From Roseobacter ponti (lineage in GTDB: Bacteria > Pseudomonadota > Alphaproteobacteria > Rhodobacterales > Rhodobacteraceae), in NCBI RefSeq assembly GCF_012932215.1, contig NZ_CP048788.1, forward strand, positions 1,798,001 through 1,862,000: DNA of 64,000 nt. Direction: 5' to 3'. The position numbers and the translations under genes are program-made. The notes under the pieces are model-generated. The model had not been told where the DNA came from. It saw only the letters and a program-made list of their open reading frames with translations, and made no database searches. Shown here piece after piece: positions 1-8,970 of this stretch (the first letter of the stretch is position 1; every line of letters begins with the position of its first letter).

Positions 1-1930
1 GTTCCAGCGCTTCGTGGATCGCAGTATCAATGTCAGCCGCATCCGTGACTTTTACCCCGTGACCACCACAAAGCCGCGCGAACGCAGCAAAGCCCGGGTT
101 CTGCAGATCGGTCTCCCAGACCGGCCACTCGCCCGAGCGCTGCTCTTTGGAGATTTTGCCAAGCTCGCCGTTGTGTAAAAGAATATGTGTGATGTCCATG
201 CCGTACTTTACGGCCGTCGTGAATTCCATCGGGTACTGGCCAAAACCACCATCACCGGAGATTGCGACGATCTTCCGGCCCTTCAGATCTTCTTTGTCCT
301 GCGTTGCAGCCCAGGCGCCCATGGCTGCCGGAAATCCGAATCCGATGGAGCCCAGATATCCGGACATCAGCACCCTCTGGCTGCCTTTTGTTTCCAGATA
401 TCGTCCGAAGGAATAAGTGTTGTTGCCCACATCTACGGCAAAAATCGTGTCGTCCGGCACCAGTCGGCCGAGCGCCTCGAAGATGGCAAGCGAATGAATG
501 CCGTGGCCGGTGTTCTCCGCCAGACGCGTGTTTTTCTCGCGCTTCCAGATTTCGCGTCGCTCTGCGAGTTCCGGGATCTGGTTGCCAGCGTCCGGGCTTT
601 TGCAGTCGCGCGCCGCGAGAGCGTCGCAGAAGGCTGCGATATCGCCCCATACGGGCAGCGCTACGGGATGAAATTTGCCAAGCTGCATGCGTTCATGATC
701 GACATGGATGATGGTTTTTCCGCGTTCAATGCCGGTGTGATTGGAAAAACTTGTGCCGAGCGCGATGATCAGATCCGCTTCGTTCATGAACCAGCTGGCC
801 ACCGGCGTGCCGGAGCGCCCGAGAACCCCGGCGGCATTGGGATGGCTGTCAGGGATCAGTCCCTTCGCCTTGAAGGTGGTGAGCACAGGCGCATCCAGGC
901 GCTCTGCCAGAGCTGCAATCTGGTCGCGCATGTGGATCGCGCCATGACCTGCCACGATGATCGGCCGGCGCGCACCGAGGATCATCCCGGCGGCTTTGTC
1001 GATTTCACTGGCGGCGGGAATAACCGGCGCGCTGCTCATCCGGCCATCGGGTGCGCCTGCCTTCTGATCAGAAAGGATCGTCTGCACATCATCGGGAAAA
1101 ATCAGATGCGCCACATCCTGTTCAACAATTGCGGTTTTACAGGCCAGAGACGCAAGCTCTGCATGGTTTGAGCTGCCCAGCACCGGTTGAGAAAAGCGCG
1201 TCACGGCAGCAAATGCGGAGAGGAGGTCAATGTCCTGAAATGCCCCAGGCCCCATCACCTGGGTCTGTACCTGTCCGGTGAGTGCAATCACCGGCGCGCG
1301 ATCGACTTTGGCGTCCCAGAGACCGGTCAGAAGGTTCGTGGCTCCTGGCCCTGCAATGGTCAGACAGGCCGCAGGTGTCCCCGTAAGCTTGCCGTAAGCC
1401 GAGGCGGCAAAGGCCGCCGCACCTTCGTGACGGATGCCGAAAAAGCGCATTCGGCCATCGACCACTGCGCGCCGGATCGCGTCTGCAAGGCCCAGATTTG
1501 AATGCCCGACCATGCCGAAAACCGACTGGATGCCCCAGTTGCTCAGAGTGTCGACCATGACATCGGTGACGGTGGTTTCATGCGGCGGCTCCGGTGCGAT
1601 CCCTATGAAAATCTCGCCGTCCCGGATGTCGACCGGATACATCTGCTGTCCGGAGTCTTCATGCCCGCCCGGTGGTTTGCCGGTCAGCGGATCGAAATCC
1701 CATCCGTGCCAGGGGCACCGGATCCAGCATTTGCCATCGACACCTTTCTCGATGGATCCCTCGCCCAGCGGGCCACGCTGGTGCGGGCAATGGTTGTTCA
1801 TTGCAGACCACTGACCGTCAAAATGCACAAGGCAGATGGAGGTCGTGCGCGCGGTCACTGTTTTCACGCGGCCTCTCGGAAGATCATCTGTCCGACCGAC
1901 GCTGATCCAGTCGAGATTTTCATCGGTCAT
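1..1930 (-). CDS. Rieske [2Fe-2S] / thiamine diphosphate-dependent enzyme fusion (3' end missing)
   Basis: Reading leftward from ATG at 1930, an open frame runs without a stop to the window edge (643 codons). Residues about 1-115 form a Rieske ferredoxin domain: CPH and CPWHGW supply the C-x-H and C-x2-H cluster ligands. From about residue 118 the protein becomes a pyruvate oxidase/acetolactate synthase-like enzyme: an N-terminal domain with GPGATNLLTG, and a C-terminal TPP domain with GDGGFGQYPMEF followed by HNGELGK in place of the usual NN(x)G(x)G. The last visible residues (VTDAADIDTAIHEALE) match the end of the TPP domain, so few residues should be missing. Known family reactions are decarboxylation or carboligation of 2-oxo acids. 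The Rieske domain suggests electron transfer from the TPP intermediate, which is inference. Substrate unknown. The start follows AGGGGACAGCC. Confidence 0.85.
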   Translation of the reverse strand, partial: MTDENLDWISVGRTDDLPRGRVKTVTARTTSICLVHFDGQWSAMNNHCPHQRGPLGEGSIEKGVDGKCWIRCPWHGWDFDPLTGKPPGGHEDSGQQMYPVDIRDGEIFIGIAPEPPHETTVTDVMVDTLSNWGIQSVFGMVGHSNLGLADAIRRAVVDGRMRFFGIRHEGAAAFAASAYGKLTGTPAACLTIAGPGATNLLTGLWDAKVDRAPVIALTGQVQTQVMGPGAFQDIDLLSAFAAVTRFSQPVLGSSNHAELASLACKTAIVEQDVAHLIFPDDVQTILSDQKAGAPDGRMSSAPVIPAASEIDKAAGMILGARRPIIVAGHGAIHMRDQIAALAERLDAPVLTTFKAKGLIPDSHPNAAGVLGRSGTPVASWFMNEADLIIALGTSFSNHTGIERGKTIIHVDHERMQLGKFHPVALPVWGDIAAFCDALAARDCKSPDAGNQIPELAERREIWKREKNTRLAENTGHGIHSLAIFEALGRLVPDDTIFAVDVGNNTYSFGRYLETKGSQRVLMSGYLGSIGFGFPAAMGAWAATQDKEDLKGRKIVAISGDGGFGQYPMEFTTAVKYGMDITHILLHNGELGKISKEQRSGEWPVWETDLQNPGFAAFARLCGGHGVKVTDAADIDTAIHEALE

Positions 1931-2090
1931 GGCTGTCCCCTGCTCTGCTGCCGGGACGGTGAATGAAGTGGCGGGTCCCCGGATCGCGCGCAGCAAAGCA
2001 CTCATCGCGCCGAATAGTAAGGGTGGCGGGGATCACAATTGCATGTGCCCCTGCCCCCCGCCCGGACCGCGCCTTACGACGGATGTTCGG

Positions 2091-3818
2091 TCAGAATGCG
2101 CTGGAGCTGGAAATCAGCCCCATGGACTCCAGCTTCAGCAGCACCTGGTGGGCGCAGTTATCCACCTCGACATTCTCGGTCTCGACCCGCAGTTCCGGGC
2201 TTTCAGGCACATCGTAAGGGTCTGATATGCCGGTGAACTCTTTGATCTTACCCTCGCGCGCGAGCTTATAGAGCCCCTTGCGGTCGCGGCGTTCGCACTC
2301 CTCGATCGAGGTCGCCACATGCACTTCGACAAAGGCACCAAAGGCTTCGACATCCTCGCGCACGGCGCGCCGCGTCGTTGCATAGGGTGCGATCGGCGCA
2401 CAGATCGCAATGCCGCCGTTCTTGGTGATCTCGCTCGCGACATAGCCGATGCGGCGGATGTTCAGATCGCGGTGCTCTTTGGAAAACCCCAGCTCGGAGC
2501 TGAGGTTTTTACGCACGATATCGCCATCCAGCAGCGTCACCGGACGCCCGCCCATCTCCATCAGCTTGACCATCAACGCGTTGGCGATGGTGGATTTGCC
2601 CGAGCCGGAAAACCCCGTCATGAAGACCGTAAAGCCCTGCTGGCTGCGCGGCGGCCGGGTGCGGCGCAGCTCTTTGACAACTTCGGGAAAGGAGAACCAC
2701 TCGGGGATCTCCAGACCTTCCTGCAGACGCCGGCGCAGCTCGGTGCCGGAGATGTTCAGGATCGTCACATCGTCCTTGTCTTTGATCTCATCCATGGGCT
2801 CGTACTGCGCGCGTTCCTGCACCCACACCATGTGTTTGAAATCGACCATTTCGATGCCCATTTCTTCCTGGTGCTCGCGGAAGAGGTCCTGCGCATCGTA
2901 GGGGCCGTAAAAGTCCTCACCTTTTGAGTTCTTGCCCGGGCCCGCGTGATCGCGGCCCACGATGAAATGCGTGCAGCCGTGGTTTTTGCGAATGAGCCCG
3001 TGCCAGACTGCCTCGCGCGGGCCGGCCATGCGCATGGCAAGGTTCAGCAGGCTCATCGAGGTGGTCGCGGCGGGGTATTTGTCGAGCACCGCCTCATAGC
3101 AGCGCACGCGTGTGAAATGATCCACATCGCCCGGTTTGGTCATGCCAACGACAGGGTGAATGAGCAGGTTGGCCTGGGCCTCGCGGGCGGCGCGGAAGGT
3201 GAGTTCCTGATGCGCGCGGTGCAGCGGATTGCGGGTCTGGAAGGCCACGATTTTGCGCCAGCCGACTTTGCGAAAATACGCGCGCAGCTCGTTGGGAGTG
3301 TCGCGGCGGGCGCGGAAATCGTAATGCACCGGCTGCTGTATGCCCGTCACCGGACCGCCGAGGTACACCTTGCCGGCAGACCCATGCAGGTAATTCACCG
3401 CCGGGTGGGCGCTGTCATCAGCGCCGAAAACCTTTTCCGCTTCGCGTGCCTTGTCGGGTGTCCAGCGGTCGGTCACGTTCATGGTGGCGAGGATTACGCC
3501 CTCCTGATCTCTGAGCGCGATGTCCTGGCCGATCTCGATGCTGTCGGCGAACTTCTCCGACACATCGAGTGTGACCGGCATGGGCCAGAGTGTTCCGTCA
3601 GCCAGGCGCATGGTCTCGACCACGCTGTGGTAATCTTCCTCCGACAAAAATCCCCGCAGCGGGTTGAAGCCGCCGTTCATCAACAGCTCCAGATCACAGA
3701 TCTGCCGCGGGCTGAGATCGTGGCTGACCAGATCACCGGCCTCCGCCTTCATCTTCTGGGCGGAATCGTAAGAGACATATAGCTCAGGGATCGGGGCGAG
3801 GTTTTGTGCGCGCATCAT
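2091..3818 (-). CDS. sat/cysC: bifunctional sulfate adenylyltransferase / adenylylsulfate kinase
   Basis: This 575-residue protein catalyses sulfate + ATP to APS and then APS + ATP to PAPS, the first two steps of sulfate activation in the cytoplasm. Residues about 1-385 are the ATP sulfurylase part, with QTRNPLHRAH (194-203) and GRDHAGPG (288-295), the nucleotide-binding HxxH-type and GRD loops. Residues about 395-575 are APS kinase with the P-loop GFSGSGKST (402-410) and an LDGD motif. Both active sites look intact, so this is a fusion of the single-chain (PUA-ATP sulfurylase) type and not CysDN. Tandem ATGs mark the start, and 3815 is the alternative. It is transcribed away from the decarboxylase-like gene at 4045; the shared spacer holds two related palindromes. 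Confidence 0.95.
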   Translation of the reverse strand: MMRAQNLAPIPELYVSYDSAQKMKAEAGDLVSHDLSPRQICDLELLMNGGFNPLRGFLSEEDYHSVVETMRLADGTLWPMPVTLDVSEKFADSIEIGQDIALRDQEGVILATMNVTDRWTPDKAREAEKVFGADDSAHPAVNYLHGSAGKVYLGGPVTGIQQPVHYDFRARRDTPNELRAYFRKVGWRKIVAFQTRNPLHRAHQELTFRAAREAQANLLIHPVVGMTKPGDVDHFTRVRCYEAVLDKYPAATTSMSLLNLAMRMAGPREAVWHGLIRKNHGCTHFIVGRDHAGPGKNSKGEDFYGPYDAQDLFREHQEEMGIEMVDFKHMVWVQERAQYEPMDEIKDKDDVTILNISGTELRRRLQEGLEIPEWFSFPEVVKELRRTRPPRSQQGFTVFMTGFSGSGKSTIANALMVKLMEMGGRPVTLLDGDIVRKNLSSELGFSKEHRDLNIRRIGYVASEITKNGGIAICAPIAPYATTRRAVREDVEAFGAFVEVHVATSIEECERRDRKGLYKLAREGKIKEFTGISDPYDVPESPELRVETENVEVDNCAHQVLLKLESMGLISSSSAF

Positions 3819-3840
3819 TAACTCAGTTCGTTCTGTTCCT

Positions 3841-3940
3841 GCGGGACAGAACCCTGTCCTGCGTGGCTTAAACGCGCCTGAGCGCTGTCTTTCAAGTGTT
3901 TTCTGGATCTGCGCGGGACAGGGCCGGCATGTCCTGCGTG
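3841..3940. repeat. two related imperfect palindromes in the divergent sat/cysC promoter region
   Basis: The spacer 3819-4044 lies between divergent genes. It holds GCGGGACAG-AACC-CTGTCCTGCGTG at 3841-3865 and GCGGGACAG-GGCCGGC-ATGTCCTGCGTG at 3913-3940. Both have GGGACAG facing (A/C)TGTCC arms and the same 3' extension TGCGTG, 72 bp apart. They could be a pair of operators for the sulfate-activation gene or copies of a small interspersed repeat. The sequence alone does not decide. Confidence 0.5.
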
Positions 3941-4044
3941 CAGTGCTCGGGGCCGCACCAGACGTCTCCGCCAGCCTCGTTGCATTCGCAGCTTGGCGCG
4001 GCGGGTACCTGTCATTAAGATTGCCCGCAACAGGGGAGGCAGCG

Positions 4045-4431
4045 ATGGCACGATCAGACCGCTACGACCGCGGCATGCAGGTGCGGCGTGAGGTTCTAGG
4101 CGATGCACACGTGGACCGGGCGGAGGCGTCAAAGACCTCGCTCGACACGGATTTTCAGAGCCTGATCACAGAGGCCGCCTGGGGCACCGTCTGGGCCTCT
4201 GACGGGATTTCACGGCGCGAGCGGTCGATGCTGACCCTGGCGCTGCTCGCCGCGACTGGTAATTTTGATGAAATCCCGATGCATATCAGGGCCACCCGGA
4301 ATACCGGCGCGAGCGAGCGTGATATCGTTGAAACCCTTCAGCATGTGGCAATTTATGCCGGCGTGCCGCGCGCCAATCATGCGCTGAAACTGGCGAAAGA
4401 AACCTATGCTGCGATGGATGACGCGGAATGA
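4045..4431 (+). CDS. carboxymuconolactone decarboxylase-family protein (PcaC-like)
   Basis: The protein is 128 residues, the usual size of 4-carboxymuconolactone decarboxylase, which converts 4-carboxymuconolactone to 3-oxoadipate enol-lactone in the protocatechuate branch of the beta-ketoadipate pathway. The core ERSMLTLALLAATGNFDEIPMH and the later H of LQHVAIYAGVPRANHA fit PcaC rather than AhpD, because the AhpD CxxC pair is absent. The start at 4045 is preceded by GGGGAGG at 4033-4039. A longer in-frame extension upstream lacks such a site. No other pca genes are in view. The next gene, on the same strand, is a beta-keto acid cleavage enzyme, so a shared role in aromatic or beta-keto acid breakdown is possible but inferred. 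Confidence 0.85.
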   Translation: MARSDRYDRGMQVRREVLGDAHVDRAEASKTSLDTDFQSLITEAAWGTVWASDGISRRERSMLTLALLAATGNFDEIPMHIRATRNTGASERDIVETLQHVAIYAGVPRANHALKLAKETYAAMDDAE

Positions 4432-4558
4432 ATGTACCGCGCAGGGCCTGTTCAGGCCTGACCGAAAGGGCGGCCCATCGCCCGCGAAACCATGTGAGGC
4501 GCATGACGGCTGACCCCGGTCGCGTTTTAGCCAAGACCCTAAGGAAGAGGTAATACCG

Positions 4559-5392
4559 ATGTCTGATCCCTGTATTCTCTGCGTTGCCATTACCGGCAGT
4601 GTTCCGACCAAGGCGGCCAATCCGGCAGTTCCGGTGACCATTTCCGAACAGGTGGAAAGCACCCATGAGGCCTTTGAGGCCGGTGCATCGATCTGTCATG
4701 CGCATGTGCGTAACGCCGATGAGACGCCCTCCTCCGACCCGGATAAGTTCGCGGCCCTGAAAGAAGGCGTCGAAAAGCACTGCCCCGGGATGATCATTCA
4801 GTTTTCGACGGGTGGCCGGTCAGGTGCAGGTAAAGAACGCGGCGGCATGCTGCCTTTGCGCCCGGACATGGCGTCGCTGTCGGTGGGGTCAAACAACTTT
4901 CCGACGCGGGTTTACGAGAACCCGCCGGATCTTGTGGCCTGGCTTTCGGGCGAGATGCGGACCTATGAGGTTGTGCCGGAGATTGAGGCCTTTGATCTCA
5001 GCCATGTGCTGCACGCGATCCGGCTGCATAAAGAAGGCGCACTATATGGACGGCTCTATGTACAGTTTGTGATGGGGGTGAAGAACGCGATGCCGGCGGA
5101 CCGCGAGATCTTTGATTTCTATGTATCGACGCTGCGCAAACGAGCACCGGGCGCGGCCTGGTGTGCGGCGGGCATCGGGCCTGCGCAGATCGAGGTCAAT
5201 GAATGGGCGATCGCGGCGGGCGGTCACACGCGGGCCGGCCTTGAGGACAATGTGCGGCTGGACCGCGATCACCTTGCGCCGTCAAATGCAGCCCTTATTC
5301 GCCGCGCGGCGGCGCTTTGTGAAAAGTACGGGCGGCCTGTTGCCACACCGGCTGAGGCGCGGAAAATCCTGGGCCTGCGCAGAGCGGCCTGA
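4559..5392 (+). CDS. beta-keto acid cleavage enzyme (BKACE/DUF849 family)
   Basis: This 277-residue TIM-barrel protein belongs to the family of 3-keto-5-aminohexanoate cleavage enzyme (Kce). These enzymes use Zn2+ and acetyl-CoA to cleave a beta-keto acid to acetoacetate and a new CoA ester. Visible family signatures are AITGS near the N-terminus, the metal-site ICHAHVR (about 44-50), QFSTGG, SLSVGSNNFP, the FVMGVKNAMP segment, and a C-terminal GGHTRAGLEDN with the second metal-site histidine. The exact substrate cannot be read from the sequence, since the family covers many. AAGGAAGAGG precedes the ATG. The stop codon lies 1 bp from the stop of the convergent phoB, leaving no room for a separate terminator. 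Confidence 0.9.
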   Translation: MSDPCILCVAITGSVPTKAANPAVPVTISEQVESTHEAFEAGASICHAHVRNADETPSSDPDKFAALKEGVEKHCPGMIIQFSTGGRSGAGKERGGMLPLRPDMASLSVGSNNFPTRVYENPPDLVAWLSGEMRTYEVVPEIEAFDLSHVLHAIRLHKEGALYGRLYVQFVMGVKNAMPADREIFDFYVSTLRKRAPGAAWCAAGIGPAQIEVNEWAIAAGGHTRAGLEDNVRLDRDHLAPSNAALIRRAAALCEKYGRPVATPAEARKILGLRRAA

Positions 5393-5393
5393 G

Positions 5394-6083
5394 CTACCCC
5401 AGGGCGTATCCCGCACCACGCACCGTGCGCAGGGGATCCGCGCCACCGTGCTGCGTCAGCGCTTTCCTGAGCCGTCCGATATGGACATCGACGGTACGGG
5501 TGTCGACATAGATGTCGCGGCCCCAGACACGGTCGAGCAGCTGTTCGCGTGAAAAGACGCGGCCGGGCTTTTCCATAAAGGTCGAGAGCAGGCGAAATTC
5601 GGTCGGACCCAGACGCAGTTCGGTCTCTCCCCGGCTGACCCTGTGGCTGGTGGCATCGAGCACGATATCCTCAAACTCAAGCCGCTCGCCCGTGGCCGCA
5701 GGGCGTACGCGGCGCAGCTGTCCGCGCACCCGTGCCATCAGTTCGATCACCGAATAGGGTTTGATCACATAATCGTCGGCCCCGGTCTCAAGGCCCCTCA
5801 CCCGGTCGACTTCTTCGGACCGCGCGGAAAGCATGATCACCGGTATGCTTCGTGTTTCGGGTTTGATTTTGAGCCGCCGGCAAACCTCAATGCCCGAAAG
5901 GTTCGGCATCATCCAGTCCAGCACGATCACGTCGGGCGCCTGCTCATCAATCAGCATCAGCGCCTCTTCGCCGTCCCCGGCGCGGCTGACGGCAAAGCCT
6001 TCGGCCTCGAGGTTATAGGCGAGCACCTCCCGCTGCGCCGGCTCATCCTCTACGATCAGAACTCTTGGTTGATCGACAGACAT
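5394..6083 (-). CDS. phoB: phosphate regulon response regulator PhoB
   Basis: The protein is 229 residues, the standard OmpR/PhoB length. The receiver domain (1-120) has the acidic DE pair at 13-14, phospho-acceptor Asp56 in VIVLDW, and conserved K in IKPYS. The C-terminal winged helix (about 130-228) carries the usual LGPTEFRLL, GRVFSREQLLD and VDVHIGRLRKAL elements. Phosphorylated by PhoR under phosphate limitation, it should bind the Pho box found before pstS. I chose ATG 6083, with GAGAGA upstream and a 4-bp gap after phoU. An earlier in-frame ATG at 6104 would overlap phoU. It is the last gene of the pst-phoU-phoB unit. Confidence 0.95.
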   Translation of the reverse strand: MSVDQPRVLIVEDEPAQREVLAYNLEAEGFAVSRAGDGEEALMLIDEQAPDVIVLDWMMPNLSGIEVCRRLKIKPETRSIPVIMLSARSEEVDRVRGLETGADDYVIKPYSVIELMARVRGQLRRVRPAATGERLEFEDIVLDATSHRVSRGETELRLGPTEFRLLSTFMEKPGRVFSREQLLDRVWGRDIYVDTRTVDVHIGRLRKALTQHGGADPLRTVRGAGYALG

Positions 6084-6087
6084 GGTC

Positions 6088-6798
6088 TTATCTCTCAGCT
6101 GCATATGACGTTTTGTCGGCCTTTGGGCGCGCTTCTTCAGGATGTTCTCCTGTCACCAGATAGACGACCTGTTCGGCAATCGACGTCACATGATCGCCCA
6201 TGCGTTCAACGTTCTTGGCGATGAAGTGCAGATGCATACAGGCCGAGATATTGCGGGGGTCTTCCATCATAAAGGTCAGGAATTCGCGGAAGAGCGCATT
6301 GTACATCTGATCCACGTCCTCATCGCGCATGATCACGCTGGTTGCGAGTTCCGGGTCGCGCTGCACATAGGCATCCAGCGCGTCTTTGAGCATCAGCTCA
6401 ACTTCGCGCGCCATACGCCGCAGTGCGCCGGTGCTGTCGCTCACGGGCGCCATCTGTGACAGAACGCTCGTTCGCTTGGCCATGTTTTTCCCGTAATCGC
6501 CGATGCGCTCAAGATTGGCACTGATCTTGATTACAGTAAGCACAAGTCGCAGGTCGCCCGCAGTGGGCGCGCGCAGGGCAATCACGCGAGCGGCTTCCTC
6601 GTTGATCAGCTCTTCGAGCGCGTCAATGGCCTTGTCGGCGGCGCGCACCTTTTCTGCCAGCTCTTCATCGCGGGTGTCCAGCGACAGCGCGCTTTCACGG
6701 ATCGCGGCCTCGACAAGCCCGCCCATTTTCATGATCTGCGCCTGGATCCCTTCGAGATCGCGGTCAAAAGCAGAGGCAATATGCTGTTCATGCATCAT
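6088..6798 (-). CDS. phoU: phosphate transport/signalling protein PhoU
   Basis: The protein is 236 residues made of two similar three-helix PhoU repeats. The metal-binding signature is visible as LERIGDYGKNMAKR in the first half and VERMGDHVTSIAEQ in the second. PhoU connects PstB to PhoR and keeps the Pho response off when phosphate is plentiful. The TTG at 6807 is in frame but overlaps the end of pstB. ATG at 6798, just after the pstB TAA, is the simpler start. It acts at the inner face of the membrane with PstB and PhoR. Confidence 0.95.
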   Translation of the reverse strand: MMHEQHIASAFDRDLEGIQAQIMKMGGLVEAAIRESALSLDTRDEELAEKVRAADKAIDALEELINEEAARVIALRAPTAGDLRLVLTVIKISANLERIGDYGKNMAKRTSVLSQMAPVSDSTGALRRMAREVELMLKDALDAYVQRDPELATSVIMRDEDVDQMYNALFREFLTFMMEDPRNISACMHLHFIAKNVERMGDHVTSIAEQVVYLVTGEHPEEARPKADKTSYAAER

Positions 6799-6799
6799 T

Positions 6800-7597
6800 T
6801 TATCCAATCCGTCCGGTGATGTAGCTTTCAGTGCGCGGGTCTTCGGGGTTGGTGAAGATGTGACCTGTCTCGCCGTATTCGACGAGGTTGCCGAGGTGAA
6901 AAAACGCGGTTTTCTGGCTCACACGTGCGGCCTGCTGCATGGAGTGGGTCACGATCACGACCGAGTAATTGCGACGCAGCTCGTCGATGAGTTCTTCGAC
7001 CTGCGCTGTGGCAATCGGGTCAAGCGCCGAGCAGGGCTCGTCCATCAGCAGCACCTCGGGTTCGGTGGCCACCGCGCGTGCGATGCAAAGGCGTTGCTGC
7101 TGACCGCCGGAAAGGCCGGTGCCCGGGGCGGTGAGCCGGTCTTTCACCTCTTCCCAGATCGCAGCACGTTTCAGGGCCTGTTCCACGATCCCGTCAAGCT
7201 CGGCCTTGCCTGAGGCCATGCCGTGGATGCGCGGCCCGTAAGCCACGTTGTCATAGATCGATTTCGGAAACGGGTTGGGCTTCTGGAACACCATGCCCAC
7301 TTTGGCGCGCAGCTGTACCGGGTCCACGCGCGCGTCATAGATGTCTTCGCCGTCAATGCGGATGTCACCCTCGACGCGGGCGACATCAATTGTGTCGTTC
7401 ATGCGGTTCAGACAGCGCAGAAAGGTGGATTTACCGCAGCCCGAGGGCCCGATAAAAGCCGTGACGGTCCGGTCCTGGATATCGACATCCACATCTTTGA
7501 TCGCGTGATTGTCGCCGTACCAGACCTGAACACCCCGTGCGGCGATTTTGATCTCATTGGCGTCCACGTCTCTCTCCAGTATTCTCATATCGTTCAT
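6800..7597 (-). CDS. pstB: phosphate ABC transporter ATP-binding protein PstB
   Basis: This 265-residue ABC ATPase powers high-affinity phosphate import by PstSCAB. Walker [10 protein letters not shown] (50-58), the Q-loop in [11 protein letters not shown] (the PstB-specific NPFP stretch), signature LSGGQ (162-166), Walker B VLLMDEP and the H-loop VTHS are all present. AGGAGA lies 8 nt before the ATG. It sits 17 bp after pstA, and its end is followed directly by phoU. Confidence 0.97.
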   Translation of the reverse strand: MNDMRILERDVDANEIKIAARGVQVWYGDNHAIKDVDVDIQDRTVTAFIGPSGCGKSTFLRCLNRMNDTIDVARVEGDIRIDGEDIYDARVDPVQLRAKVGMVFQKPNPFPKSIYDNVAYGPRIHGMASGKAELDGIVEQALKRAAIWEEVKDRLTAPGTGLSGGQQQRLCIARAVATEPEVLLMDEPCSALDPIATAQVEELIDELRRNYSVVIVTHSMQQAARVSQKTAFFHLGNLVEYGETGHIFTNPEDPRTESYITGRIG

Positions 7598-7614
7598 ATC
7601 GGTGCTCTCCTGTC

Positions 7615-8970
7615 TTACCAGCGGCGCTCAAACCGGCGCCGCAGGATGACGGCGATGGTGTTCATGGTGATCAGGAACACGAGCAGGATGATGATGCCAC
7701 CCCAGGCGCGTTCATAAAAGGCCGGGTCTGCGCGTTTGGCCCATTCGTAAATCTGTGCAGGCATGGCCGAGTTCGGGTCCAGCAGGCCGCTGGCCAGCCC
7801 GTCAGGCGCGTTGGAGGCGATAAATCCGACCATGCCGATCAGCAAAAGCGGTGCAGTCTCGCCCAGGGCCTGGGCCAGACCGATAATGGTGCCGGTCAGA
7901 ATGCCCGGTGCCGCAAGCGGCAGGACGTGGTGAAAAACCGCCTGCATTTTTGAAGCGCCGACGCCCAGTGCCGCATCCCGGATGGAAGGCGGGACCGCCT
8001 TCAGTGACGCGCGGGTCGAGATGATGATCGTCGGCAGCGTCATCAGGGTCAGCACCAGACCACCCACCAGCGGGGCGGATTGAGGCAGGTGCATGAACTG
8101 GATGAACACGGCGAGGCCGAGGATACCAAAGACGATAGACGGCACCGCCGCCAGATTGGCAATGTTTACTTCGATGATATCTGTGATGCGGTTTTTCGGT
8201 GCAAATTCCTCAAGGTAGATCGAGGCAGCTACCCCGATGGGCAGCGAGAGCACCAGCACGACCAGCATCATGAAGAAAGATCCGATCATCGCCACGCCTA
8301 TGCCTGCTGATTCAGCCCGGCTCTCGGAGGCGTCCGCACCGGTAATAAAAGCCATGTTGAAGGTCTTTTCCACCACCCCGGCAGGCACCAGCGCATCCAC
8401 CAGATCGAGGTGTTCGGCATCAATGTTCTTGTCTCGTGCCACATCTTCGCGCTGCACGCGGTCTTTGAGGTAGCCGTCCACCCGGCTCGACGCCAGAATA
8501 CGGAAATCAATGGTTTCACCAACCAGATCCGGATTGGCCAGAACCACATCGCGCACCTGGGCTGCGGCGGAGGCGGAGATGAGCGCTTTCATATCGCCGC
8601 CCTTTTTCAGTGGCGTTTCGATGGATTGTTCGTTGACGAGGCTCAGCAGCGCGTTCTGGATGAGCGGCGAATAGCCAAAGGTCGAGACCTTACTCATCTC
8701 TTCGGGATCGCGGTTGCCGTTTTTGTCGAGCTTTGCAGGATCAAGATAGACCGGCACATTGATAAAAGTCTGCTGAAAGGCCCCTGCCCCGCTGGAGACG
8801 ATCGACACCAGCAGAACGATGAGGAAAAAGATACCCGTAGCGATCCCGGCGATGCCGTACATGCGAAAGCGCGCCTCGGCGGCTTTGCGTTTTCGGGTCC
8901 GCGCATCGGGGGCAATCAGAGACGTGTGCTGGCGCCGCTCTGAGGGGGCCGGCAGGCTTGCGTCGGTCAT
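7615..8970 (-). CDS. pstA: phosphate ABC transporter permease PstA
   Basis: This inner-membrane permease of 451 residues is longer than the roughly 300 of E. coli PstA. A first membrane segment (about 38-60) is followed by a hydrophilic insert of roughly 160 residues, predicted periplasmic, before the core permease helices. The core has the permease loop EAALGVGAS-type sequence (here [20 protein letters not shown]) that contacts the ATPase, and [12 protein letters not shown] near the end. The start overlaps the pstC stop by 4 bp (ATGA), so the two are translationally linked. The large insert also occurs in other Rhodobacterales Pst systems as I recall. Its role is unknown. Confidence 0.95.
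   Translation of the reverse strand: MTDASLPAPSERRQHTSLIAPDARTRKRKAAEARFRMYGIAGIATGIFFLIVLLVSIVSSGAGAFQQTFINVPVYLDPAKLDKNGNRDPEEMSKVSTFGYSPLIQNALLSLVNEQSIETPLKKGGDMKALISASAAAQVRDVVLANPDLVGETIDFRILASSRVDGYLKDRVQREDVARDKNIDAEHLDLVDALVPAGVVEKTFNMAFITGADASESRAESAGIGVAMIGSFFMMLVVLVLSLPIGVAASIYLEEFAPKNRITDIIEVNIANLAAVPSIVFGILGLAVFIQFMHLPQSAPLVGGLVLTLMTLPTIIISTRASLKAVPPSIRDAALGVGASKMQAVFHHVLPLAAPGILTGTIIGLAQALGETAPLLLIGMVGFIASNAPDGLASGLLDPNSAMPAQIYEWAKRADPAFYERAWGGIIILLVFLITMNTIAVILRRRFERRW

Noticed and set aside
185-1171. 328-codon open frame on the plus strand at the left edge
   Set aside because: It is antisense to the Rieske-TPP gene, whose domain motifs are unmistakable. The plus-strand product resembles no protein and is Arg/Cys/His-rich, as expected of a shadow in GC-rich DNA.
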